Source of the DNA: Roseovarius marisflavi
GTDB taxonomy: Bacteria > Pseudomonadota > Alphaproteobacteria > Rhodobacterales > Rhodobacteraceae
DNA: 64,000 nucleotides
NCBI RefSeq assembly: GCF_900142625.1
Contig: NZ_FRBN01000013.1
Location: 1-64,000 of the forward strand
Direction of reading: 5' to 3'
Part shown: positions 1 to 7,864 of the stretch, piece after piece
How the letters are laid out: every line of letters begins with the position of its first letter
Position numbering within the stretch: the first letter of the stretch is position 1
The notes under the pieces: model-generated
The model's input: the letters and a program-made list of their open reading frames with translations, nothing else
What the model was told of the DNA's origin: nothing
Database searches by the model: none
Made by a program: the position numbers and the translations under genes

Positions 1-1
1 G

Positions 2-826
2 GTGCTGATCAATGCGGATGGCACGCTGAGCTATTCCCCGGATGCCGACTTCAACGGCACCGACACGATCAGCTACACGGTCTCGGACGGCGAGGGCGGC
101 AGCGATACGGCCACGGTGACAATCACCGTGACCCCGGTGAACGAAAACGCGGGTAAGGACGATCCTGATATCGTGAACGGCACCGAAGGGGATGATCGAT
201 TGCTGGGCGGAGCCAGTGCAGACCAAATAAATGGCTTGGGCGGTAATGACCTAATAAAAGGTGCGGCGGGTGAAGACACGATTTTCGGAGGCCAGGGGAA
301 TGATACGCTAGAGGGTGGCTCAGGCGACGACTCTCTTGCAGGTGGGGCCGGGGTGGACTCGCTCAATGGCGGTCAGGGCGATGACCGTCTGGAGTGGGGT
401 GGTTCAGAGGATGTATATAGCGGTGATGTTGGACGCGACGTTTTGGTTGTGGCTACCGGCAGCAACGTCGGCTCCGATCTGCTTCCTACATTAAAAGGCA
501 GCGACATCGAGGCAATTGATTTGGAAAATACATCCAGTGAAGCACTCAATGTTACTTTTATGGATATAATTGATCTTTCCTCCAAATCCGACACCCTGTT
601 GGAGCAACTTCTGGGAAAGAGTGCAGCAGAGAGCGCGACGATCTACGGAGACGGTAGTGACACCGTGAATTTGGCGGGTGACCCAGCCGGAACATGGTCG
701 TTTAGTGAATCCGTCAATGACGGTGTTAACGATTTTGACGTTTACGAGTTCGTCGATGGGTCTAGTAATGTGCTGGCGACGTTGGCAATTGACGACGATA
801 TTTCGGTCACGCTTCCAGTTGCTTGA
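2..826 (+). CDS. RTX/cadherin-like secreted protein, C-terminal part
   Basis: This is the 3' end of a large gene that begins outside the window. The first ~45 residues are a cadherin/Ig-like repeat end ([17 protein letters not shown], then [13 protein letters not shown]). About residues 60-130 are hemolysin-type calcium-binding nonapeptides ([17 protein letters not shown] and similar). The last ~140 residues are a non-repeat tail typical of type I secretion substrates. Such proteins are exported by an ABC/MFP/TolC channel and fold on calcium outside the cell, often as adhesins. No secretion genes are in the window. Codon use becomes more AT-rich from about 400 onward. The family call is firm, the specific role is unknown. 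Confidence 0.85.
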   Translation: MLINADGTLSYSPDADFNGTDTISYTVSDGEGGSDTATVTITVTPVNENAGKDDPDIVNGTEGDDRLLGGASADQINGLGGNDLIKGAAGEDTIFGGQGNDTLEGGSGDDSLAGGAGVDSLNGGQGDDRLEWGGSEDVYSGDVGRDVLVVATGSNVGSDLLPTLKGSDIEAIDLENTSSEALNVTFMDIIDLSSKSDTLLEQLLGKSAAESATIYGDGSDTVNLAGDPAGTWSFSESVNDGVNDFDVYEFVDGSSNVLATLAIDDDISVTLPVA

Positions 827-1115
827 GTTGGAGGAACTTATTTCAGCACGAGTTGCGAAGATCGCCTTGCCAAGACTTATCTCCAAAACTTTTCGGGGCG
901 GAAATCTAAGTGCGCCTCTTTTTTGAGTGGTAGCACGCGCATGCTATTGGAGCGTCTGAGAAATTCCGGCGCACTTTAGCAAATGCAGAGCATATGATTA
1001 TGATTTATCCGTCCGGTGTCGCCGCTCTGACGGGATTGAGCTAATGGGATGAACTGCCTTCCCACCGAGACGCAGCTATTGTTGCGAGGAATGGTGGAGA
1101 AGAAGGAGCATTCCG
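827..1115. other. Intergenic, no gene seen
   Basis: About 290 bp between the RTX gene and the start codon of the disrupted IS110 transposase. I see no convincing coding frame or RNA. The last ~100 bp is probably the left non-coding end of the IS110-family element. Confidence 0.4.
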
Positions 1116-1133
1116 ATGGACATCGCAGTATTA

Positions 1134-2182
1134 GAGCGTTTCAGGTTTACACGGAAGCATAACCTGCGTTCTTAAGGTAGTTGGCGCACTCGTCGGGGGT
1201 TAAGCGGTTGAGGATAGTTCCGACGGAGCGCCAGAGCGTGTCCCGCGATCGGGGTGCCGCGGTGCGCATCCAGTGTTTGAGCTTTGCGAAGGCCTGTTCG
1301 ATCGGATTCAGATGCGGGCTGTAGGGCGGCAAGAACAGAAGGTGGGCACCGGTCGAGCGGATCGCCTGCCGCACCGCCTGGCTCTTGTGGCTGCCGAGGT
1401 TGTCCATCACCACAACATCGCCGGGTCTGAGGGTGGGGACCAGAACCCGTTCGACATAGGTTCGGAAGATGTTGCCATTCACGGGACCGTCGAACACCCA
1501 GGGCGCATCGATGCGGTCATGGCGCAGGGCGGCGATGAAGGTAGACGTGTTCCAATGCCCGAAGGGCGCCGCCCCGGGCAAGCGTTCGCCTTTGGGTGCC
1601 CAGCCCCGCAGCGGGGCCATGTTTGTCTTCACCCAGGTTTCATCAATGAAGACCAGCCGTGTCGGATCAATACCTCCCTGATGGCGCTGCCACCTGTCGC
1701 GACGACGCTTCACATCGGGACGTTCACGCTCATCGGCGACCATTGTCTTTTTTTGAAACTGAACCCACAGCCGCGCAGGAACCGCCAGACGGTGTCGTGG
1801 CTCACCGCGATCCCGCGCCTCGCCAGCATCTCTTGCAGCATCGCCAGCGTGATGTGCGGACGGGACTGCGCCTGTTTCAGCAGCCAGTCCCGGTGCGGTT
1901 CAAGAATGGGCCGACGATAGCCACCCATCTGCGCGGGGCTCACCGACCCGGTCTGCGCCGAACGCTGCGTCCATTTCACCACGCTCGACGGCGCGACCCC
2001 GAACTGCGCGGCAACGCTACGGCAACTCGCCCCGGATTGCATCGCTGCGACAACACGCTCCCGAAGGTCGTCTGAATACGGTTTCGTCATCCATGCTGGC
2101 CTCCTTCACCAGTGTGGATTCTGAATCACAAAAAGCACAACTTGGGAATCCCCTGCCGATTCAGAGAAAGACTGCGACGCTC
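1134..2182 (-). mobile_element. IS630-family insertion sequence, complete
   Basis: The element is 1049 bp, bounded by inverted ends: GAGCGTTTCAGGTTT at 1134 and, on the other strand from 2182, GAGCGTCGCAGTCTT. It is flanked by the dinucleotide TA on both sides (1132-1133 and 2183-2184), the target duplication expected of IS630/Tc1-mariner transposition. Removing the element and one TA restores an uninterrupted IS110 N-terminus (MDIAVLGIDLGK), which confirms the boundaries. The transposase gene lies on the minus strand. Confidence 0.9.
1147..2090 (-). CDS. IS630-family transposase, two ORFs joined by -1 frameshift
   Basis: The first ORF (2090 down to about 1710) carries the paired helix-turn-helix region (SVAAQFGVAPSSVVKWTQRS). 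The second (about 1750 down to 1147) carries the DDE nuclease: Asp in FIDETWVKTNM, Asp in VVMDNLGSHK and Glu in PPYSPHLNPIEQAFAKLK. The two frames overlap at a run of seven A on the coding strand (1748-1754), where a -1 slip produces one fused protein of about 310 residues. Frameshifting on A-runs is well known in this family. The catalytic triad is complete, so the element may be active. Confidence 0.88.
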
Positions 2183-2871
2183 TAGGCATCGATCTTGGCA
2201 AGCCTGTTTGCAGTTTGGCCGGGTTAGACGAGAGCGGGGCGGTGGTTTTGCGTAAACGTATCCAGCGCTTTCGGCTGTTGGAATTCCTGGCCGGGTTACC
2301 ACCATGTCTGGTAGCCATGGAAGCCATTGCCGAAGCGGCGACCCGTCCGACCATGTCATTCGTCGCGGTGAAGACTGCCGAGCAGCTTGATCTGCAAGCT
2401 CTGCATCGTGCGAGGGAGCGGTTGATCCACAATTGCACCCGCCTGATCAATCAGGCACGCGGTTTTCTGATGGAACGGGGTGTTCGCATCGGAACTGGTC
2501 GTCATGTTTTCCAGCGAGCTCTTGCCCAGTTGGTTTCGGAAAACAGCAGCGACCTTTCACCGAGCATGATTGGGATCCTTTCGGAGATGGCTGACGAATT
2601 GGTCGTGATCAACGATCGGGTGTCGGTGCTTGACGCCGAGATCAGGGGTCATGCGCGTGCTGATGCTGACATGCAGCGTCTGATGGAAATCCCCGGCGTT
2701 GGCCCGACGATTGCGAGCGCTCTTGTGGCTGCCACCCGCATCGAGACCGCCAAGATGAAAGAGGTCGACCCCGAAGCGTGGCTCACATGGGTCCTCCAGC
2801 GCCTGCCTGATCACAAGATCAATCGCATCGACGAACTCATGCCGTGGAACTGGCAGCCCGAAAAGGCCTGA

Positions 2872-3150
2872 AACCGGGCCGACACCGGACGGATACGGCG
2901 TTTCGGCATTTGGAGCAGACAATGGATGGCAAACAATGGGTGGCGCAACTCTATTGCCATGTCTTCCAAGGTGATCACCGTACCAGCTATCTCGGGCCAT
3001 TCGCCGCCCCGTAGGATATTTCCGGATCGGCTGCCAAGCATGCGGCATGACAGGACATCGCGTGTTGGACAGGGATGTCAGCCCTGCCACTCTCACGTCT
3101 CTATTGCAAAGCGGAAACGCCTTGCCTGGGTATGGGCTCTCCACCCGACA
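2872..3150. other. Intergenic after IS66 tail, nothing recognised
   Basis: About 280 bp. The first part is probably the 3' untranslated end of the IS66 remnant. No frame looks coding and no inverted terminal repeat could be assigned with confidence. Confidence 0.3.
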
Positions 3151-3783
3151 TTAAGTGGGCTTAGCCTCCTGCGGGTGCGCGGCGTTCTCCACGAGCCGCC
3201 TGGTGACCAAGCGCATCACGGCCATGGCGAATTCGGGGTCTTCATATTGCAATCGCGTAAAGCGTTTCTCGTTGAGTTCATAGACAATCGTATCCTCCAG
3301 GCAACGAACCGTCGCCGACCGCGCGGCATTGCTGTTAAAGAAAGCCATCTCGCCGAAAATCTTCCCCGCGTCCACATATACATGCTGATCCTCGACTTCA
3401 ACGCGACCCTCAGCCAAGTAATAAAGGCTGTCCACCGGATCGCCCTTATTGAAAATGACATCGCCCGCCTTGATGGCACTTTTTTTGCCGTAGGTCATAG
3501 CGGCGGAGAAATCAGGTTCCGAGTCATCCGTCAAATCTGTCACCAATCTGCGCAGTGCGATGATTTGGTAGAGGCGAAAGGCGTTCATGGATAGCAAGAA
3601 GATTTCAATCGCCAGAAGCGGCCAGATCTGAAGCGCGCCGCTATAGATGATGAAGCAGACAGACGACACCAGTGCGAGCATCCGCAGCCGGATCATTGAA
3701 TGCATTGAGAAGGTGGCTATTTTCAACAGGACAGCGAGCCAGCCAACGGCCTCAATGATGTGGTGCGCGGTGATTAGTTCCAT
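3151..3783 (-). CDS. Membrane-anchored cyclic nucleotide-binding protein (Popeye-like architecture)
   Basis: 210 residues. The first ~80 contain three hydrophobic segments (LAVLLKIATF, MLALVSSVCFIIYSGAL, WPLLAIEIFLLSMNAF). Residues ~95-200 form one cyclic nucleotide-binding domain with the phosphate-binding cassette FGEMAFFNSNAARSATV. Three membrane helices plus a CNB domain is the arrangement of Popeye-domain proteins and related bacterial sensors, so a membrane cAMP/cGMP sensor is likely. There is no DNA-binding domain. AGGA lies 11 bases before the ATG. It stands alone, with IS remnants upstream and a MATE pump behind it on the same strand. Ligand and partner are unknown. Confidence 0.75.
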   Translation of the reverse strand: MELITAHHIIEAVGWLAVLLKIATFSMHSMIRLRMLALVSSVCFIIYSGALQIWPLLAIEIFLLSMNAFRLYQIIALRRLVTDLTDDSEPDFSAAMTYGKKSAIKAGDVIFNKGDPVDSLYYLAEGRVEVEDQHVYVDAGKIFGEMAFFNSNAARSATVRCLEDTIVYELNEKRFTRLQYEDPEFAMAVMRLVTRRLVENAAHPQEAKPT

Positions 3784-4084
3784 TGGCTTTTTTTCCTAAT
3801 GAGCCCATCGAGCCAGGATCCAATTCATGAAGTGGGTAAGGCATTGCAGTGCTGTTGCCGCTTCCGTCAGGGATTATACAGGTCGAGGACGAGTTAACAA
3901 AAGAGTTTCACATCGGTGAGCAGGCATGTTTCAAGCTTTTACCTGCTATAGAGACCAGCTTTGCACGAGACCTAATGTCAGAAAGAAATTGGCGTTTTTT
4001 CAATTGCATATCCTGCTCGACTCCTGCGCTAAACGAGCGCAACAAGGGAGATTTGGCGACAGGGTTTTCGCCTCTTGGTGAGGA
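3784..4084. other. Intergenic, no gene seen
   Basis: About 300 bp between the MATE stop codon and the membrane CNB protein start. It is more AT-rich than its surroundings; no coding frame or clear terminator was found. Confidence 0.3.
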
Positions 4085-5503
4085 TCATTTGTCTCCCGCG
4101 TGCTTGTTTAGAGTATACGCGATAAGGCTGCCGTGGCCAAACAGGGGGTGATGATGGCGATGCAATATGTTGTCTTGCGGTGGGTTGTTGATCAACCGCC
4201 AGCCCATCCAAATCGCGATTGATGCAAAGACGACGCTTCCAAGTGCCTGTCCGATCAGAACCCCATGCGCCCCCATCAACATACCGCCAGTGACCACAAA
4301 GGGCCAAGTGCCTAGCGTGTTCTGCCCCCAACCCAGCCACGTCGAATAAGATGGGCGGCCCAGCGTATTAAACGAGGCGCTGGCGACGAATATCGCGCCA
4401 CTGAAGAACGATGAAAGTGCCACCGGAAAACAGTAGAGGAAAATCAGTGATTTCGTTAAGTTCTCGGCACCGAACAACTCGGCGATCTGGCCACGGAAAA
4501 CCAGCAATAACATGGTGATGGACATCACATAGATCGCAACAAACTTAAGAGCGTCGACATAAGCTCTTTTGACCCTATCCATATTGCCTGCGCCAAAATT
4601 CTGGCCGATGATCGGCCCGATGGTGCCCGAGAGTGCCCAAATTACTGAGAATGCAACCGGGGTCATCCTTCCGATCACCGCCATGCCGGCGACTGCCTCA
4701 GGGCCAAATTTCGACATTTCACGGGTAACTATCGCGGTGCCGATTGGCGTGGCCACGGTAGCTAATACAGCCCTAACGGCGAAGTGTGAAACCGTCTGAA
4801 AATCTCGCCAGAGCAACCTTGCTCGTGGGTAAACAAAAGCCTTGTGCCGGCGCAACGCCGGATAAAATGCAAAGCCGAGCGTAACGAACCTTGCTGCAAC
4901 CGTTGCCCAGGCAGCACCCTGCAGGCCCATGTCCAAACCGAAGATCAAGATAGGGTCAAGTACGGCGTTGGTCACCGCCCCCAAAAGCGATGGGTACATC
5001 GCCAGCCTGTTCTCACCATAACAACGTAGCGCCGTTACCGCGACCATGGACAGTCCCGATACCCACGTAAATGGGACGACTATCCAAAGATAGGTTGCGG
5101 CCAGTTCGGCCACCTCACCCGTAGCCCCGAGAAGTCCTACAAAAAATTGAATATTCAACAATAAAACAAATGGTATAGCGAGCCCGGTAAACACAACAAA
5201 CATCGCCGTGCTTGTGGCATATTCACGGGCCTCTTGCTCGTCGTCCTCACCGATTGACCGAGATACCAAGACACCTGCAGCTACTGATAGGCCGATATTG
5301 ATAGCGCTGGTAAAGAACATGAGCGCGCTGGCATAGCCAGCTGCGGCGGCCATCTCCTCGTACCCGAGCATCGAAATGAATATCAGGTCGATCAGATCGA
5401 CCGCATAGATCGCCATCAGGCCGATGCTAGCCGTGAAAGATGACACCGACACGTGACGCATGATGCTGCCAGTGGTAAACACGGCATTTTTCTTGGCCGT
5501 CAT
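4085..5503 (-). CDS. MATE-family multidrug/metabolite efflux transporter
   Basis: 472 residues from ATG 5503 (MTAKKNAVFTTGSIMRHVSV), the normal size for the family. An upstream in-frame ATG at 5590 would add 29 polar residues not seen in MATE proteins, and GAAAG precedes the 5503 start. The sequence is almost entirely membrane helices in two repeated bundles, with MATE-like stretches such as LLGATGEVAELAATYLWIV and GPIIGQNFGAGNMDRVKRAY. MATE proteins export cationic compounds across the inner membrane using a Na+ or H+ gradient. The substrate cannot be told from sequence. An IS6 remnant begins ~100 bp upstream, so its promoter region may have been disturbed. Confidence 0.88.
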   Translation of the reverse strand: MTAKKNAVFTTGSIMRHVSVSSFTASIGLMAIYAVDLIDLIFISMLGYEEMAAAAGYASALMFFTSAINIGLSVAAGVLVSRSIGEDDEQEAREYATSTAMFVVFTGLAIPFVLLLNIQFFVGLLGATGEVAELAATYLWIVVPFTWVSGLSMVAVTALRCYGENRLAMYPSLLGAVTNAVLDPILIFGLDMGLQGAAWATVAARFVTLGFAFYPALRRHKAFVYPRARLLWRDFQTVSHFAVRAVLATVATPIGTAIVTREMSKFGPEAVAGMAVIGRMTPVAFSVIWALSGTIGPIIGQNFGAGNMDRVKRAYVDALKFVAIYVMSITMLLLVFRGQIAELFGAENLTKSLIFLYCFPVALSSFFSGAIFVASASFNTLGRPSYSTWLGWGQNTLGTWPFVVTGGMLMGAHGVLIGQALGSVVFASIAIWMGWRLINNPPQDNILHRHHHPLFGHGSLIAYTLNKHAGDK

Positions 5504-5599
5504 CTCAAATCTTTCATAGTTGTGCCGACCATCGGCTGTGCAAGTGTTCTGGAGTCGCAGAATTCCCCGTTGCACTGAACCACTGTACAAGAATTAGTC

Positions 5600-6284
5600 G
5601 GTCTTGTCCGAGAAAACGGCCTTGAGGCGGGCGGGGTGGCTTCGTAACCTTGCTATAATGACGAAATGCTCCTTTTTAGGCATTTCAAAACGAGCCCCGG
5701 GATCATTCGCCTGGCTGTGATGTTGTACGTCCGGTTTCAACTATCACTTCGCAATGTCGAGAATTTGTTGCATGAACGCGGCATCGAAGTCAGCTATGAC
5801 GCTGTGAGATATTGGAGGCATCGGTTCAGCCAGATGTTCGCATCCGGGAGCCGAAAATACGGGTCGCCGGGATGAAATCGATCAGGTGGCGTTGGCATCT
5901 GGACGAGATGTTCGTGAAGATCAACGGAGAAATGCACTACCTTTGGCGGGCCGTTGACCGCGACGGCGATATCCTGCAAAGCGACGTGACCAAGCGACGC
6001 GACAAGAAAGCGGCATTGAAATTCCTCAAAAAATCGATGAATCGGCACGACCGCCCTAATATACTGGTGGCCGACAAACTCTGATCCTATGGCGCGGAAA
6101 TGAAGTGCAACGCCGTTCATTCCACCGTCTGCAATCATTTCAATCTGGAGTGCGCGCTTTACAGTAGAGGCAATTTAAAGGCCAACCGAGCCGCTGTTCT
6201 CGCCGAGTGGCGCGCGCTCTGTGTGGCATAAGGGGCAGCTTCACGGCTCTTGTAGAGACGAGTTCTCATCTGTCTGACATCACC
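5600..6284 (+). mobile_element. IS6-family element, degraded copy
   Basis: A decayed copy of the IS6 element found intact at 6805-7622, in the opposite orientation. Its left end (GGTCTTGTCCGAGA at 5600) and right end (TCTGACATCACC ending at 6284) correspond to the ends of the intact copy. The length is 685 bp against 818 bp, so about 130 bp is missing internally. Confidence 0.8.
5666..6231 (+). pseudogene. IS6-family transposase, frameshifted and truncated
   Basis: Residues match the intact copy downstream: MLLFRHFKTSPGIIRLAVML, then a frameshift near 5860, then WRWHLDEMFVKINGE with the first catalytic Asp. A stop (TGA 6082) falls at VADKL, where the intact copy reads ITDRL. An internal deletion removes the region of the catalytic Glu, and the C-terminal end (NLKANRAAVLAEWRALCVA) remains. 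It cannot encode an active transposase. Confidence 0.85.
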
Positions 6285-6414
6285 GCCACAAACGACGACC
6301 AAACGTTTGATATTAAACAATAAAGCAAGATACTTTCGTTCACGTTCCCACGCGTGTTCCCACGGGCAAGGATCGTACCCCTTCTGCTTTCTGAACACGT
6401 CTGGGCGTGTCTCT

Positions 6415-6621
6415 TCATTCATCAGGCTTCCGCCCTGTGATCAACTCCCTCTGGCGTTCTCTGCTGATCTGGTCGTAGCTGCGCAGGGTGGTCAGAACAT
6501 CGGTATGGCCAAGGTTTTGCGAATTGGCGACGAACTCGGCAACAGATGTGGACGTATTCGCAGCGTGGCGCGCCAGCATGTGTCGGAAGGCGTGCTTGGG
6601 TTTGATCGATGGCAGCTCCAT
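6415..6621 (-). pseudogene. Tyrosine recombinase/integrase, C-terminal fragment
   Basis: 68 residues with the active-site end of a phage-type integrase: the HAFRHMLARHA block (catalytic Arg), LGHTDVLTTL (catalytic His) and the Tyr nucleophile in RSYDQIS. The rest of the protein is absent; upstream of about 6625 the sequence becomes an istB fragment. It is a leftover of an integrated element and is not expected to be active. Confidence 0.75.
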
Positions 6622-6631
6622 CTCTTTTTCA

Positions 6632-6804
6632 ACCGTCGTTCAAAGCCAGAATTGGCGCGAGAACGTGATCGCCCTCGGCCCAAGCGGCACTGGCAAAACC
6701 CATGTCGCCCTCGGCTTGGGGCTTGCCGCCTGCCAGAAAGGGCTGACCGTCACCTTCACCACCGCCGCAGCCCTGGTCAACGAACTGATGGAAGCGCGCG
6801 ACGA
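6632..6804 (+). pseudogene. IS21-family IstB helper ATPase fragment
   Basis: The frame reads ENVIALGPSGTGKTHVALGL, the Walker A region of IstB, followed by ACQKGLTVTFTTAAALVNEL and MEARDE. It is cut off at the left end of the intact IS6 element at 6805. Only about 50 residues of roughly 250 remain. Confidence 0.8.
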
Positions 6805-7622
6805 GGTGCTCGTCAGACCAATTCGAACCAGTCCATGCAAGGGCAGTAACGCTGTCCTTTATACCGCACAAAGACCGCGCCACTCGGTCAGAGCGGCGGC
6901 CCGGTTGAGCTTGAAATTGGATCGTGCGGTGAGACTTCTTTCCGAATTGAACAGGTTGTAAATCGAGGCGTGAACGGCGGCGAATTTCTGCAAACTTTGC
7001 ATGCGCCTGAAACATAGCATCGCCCTCTCTCGTCGTCGAAACGGCAAGTGAGAGTTCTCTGCCCTATTGTTCAGCCAGCGACCTGTTTCCTGCCTGCCAG
7101 ACGCACCGATCTCCTTCAGCGCCGCTCCGTACGAATGCAGCCGGTCCGTGATGATAACCTCAGGTCGACCGTGTTTACGCATTGCTTTCTTTAGGAATTT
7201 TAAAGCAGCCTTCTTGTCGCGTCGCTTGGTCACATAGCTATCCAGGATCTCGCCCTCGTGGTCGACCGCCCGCCAAAAATAGTGTCTCTCACCGTTGATC
7301 TTCACGAACATTTCGTCCAGATGCCAGCGCCATCGGCTGGATTTCATTGCGGCAATCCGCCGCTTTCGGATCTCGGAAGCAAACATCGGACCGAACCGAT
7401 GCCACCAATATCTCACAGATTCATGGCTGACATCGATGCCGCGTTCGTTGAGCAGATCCTCGACATTGCGAAGTGACAGAGGGAAACGAACATACAGCAT
7501 CACTGCTAAGCGAATGATCTCGGGGCTGGGTTTGAAATACCTAAAAGGGGAGCGTTTCGTCATTCAGCAAGGCTACGAAACCAACCTGGCCGCCTCAAGG
7601 CCGTTTATCTCTGACAAGACCC
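6805..7622 (-). mobile_element. IS6-family insertion sequence, complete copy
   Basis: An 818-bp element, the usual IS6 length. The left end reads GGTGCTCGTCAGA from 6805, and the right end read inward on the minus strand from 7622 is GGGTCTTGTCAGA, an imperfect 13-bp inverted repeat. No matching 8-bp target duplication is seen in the flanks (istB sequence on the left, unrelated sequence on the right), which suggests rearrangement after insertion, as happens through IS6 cointegrate formation. Confidence 0.85.
6859..7563 (-). CDS. IS6-family transposase, intact
   Basis: 234 residues with an N-terminal helix-turn-helix (LSLRNVEDLLNERGIDVSHE) and a complete DDE core: Asp in WHLDEMFVKING, Asp in IITDRLHSYGAA and Glu in NRAENSHLPFRRRERAM. 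Length and motif spacing match the IS6/IS26 group, which transposes through replicative cointegrates. This is the only full copy here; relatives lie at 5600-6284 (decayed) and about 19080-19160 (short fragment). Confidence 0.92.
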   Translation of the reverse strand: MTKRSPFRYFKPSPEIIRLAVMLYVRFPLSLRNVEDLLNERGIDVSHESVRYWWHRFGPMFASEIRKRRIAAMKSSRWRWHLDEMFVKINGERHYFWRAVDHEGEILDSYVTKRRDKKAALKFLKKAMRKHGRPEVIITDRLHSYGAALKEIGASGRQETGRWLNNRAENSHLPFRRRERAMLCFRRMQSLQKFAAVHASIYNLFNSERSLTARSNFKLNRAAALTEWRGLCAV

Positions 7623-7864
7623 ATCCCGCCGATGACCTTGGTCTGCGCATCGCCGCGCGGGCGGGTTTTGCAAAGATGCATTGATCAAGATCGCGATGTC
7701 ACGGGATTTTAGCGCTTGAACGACTGGAATCTGAACCGCGCAACCGCTTTTAGCCCGGGAACGGGGCGGGCGTGCGGTTCCTCTCTTGAAATTCTGCACT
7801 TTCGTGGCTTGATGACTTATGCTTCACCTAGCTGGAGGGCTGAAACATCATACGAGAGGGTCCG

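Larger units (their letters stand above)
1116..2871 (+). pseudogene. IS110/IS66 chimeric transposase remnant, split by IS630
   Basis: The reading frame starts at ATG 1116 (MDIAVL), is interrupted by an IS630 copy at 1134-2182, and resumes at 2185 ([20 protein letters not shown]). It then reads as an IS110-family DEDD transposase: conserved N-terminus, the [13 protein letters not shown] stretch, and the [15 protein letters not shown] helix-hairpin-helix. Two changes make it non-functional. An in-frame deletion joins VAMEA directly to [11 protein letters not shown], removing about 50 residues including catalytic acidic positions. After ALVAATR the sequence switches to the C-terminus of an IS66 TnpC transposase ([20 protein letters not shown] through DELMPWNW). 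Family identities are from memory of conserved blocks. Confidence 0.75.

Noticed and set aside
2926..3594. Long plus-strand open frame across the IS66 tail and the membrane CNB gene
   Set aside because: It runs antisense to a clear cyclic nucleotide-binding protein and its own sequence has no recognisable family or composition.
6159..6422. Minus-strand 87-codon frame between the IS6 remnant and the integrase tail
   Set aside because: It is partly antisense to the transposase remnant and shows no family features.
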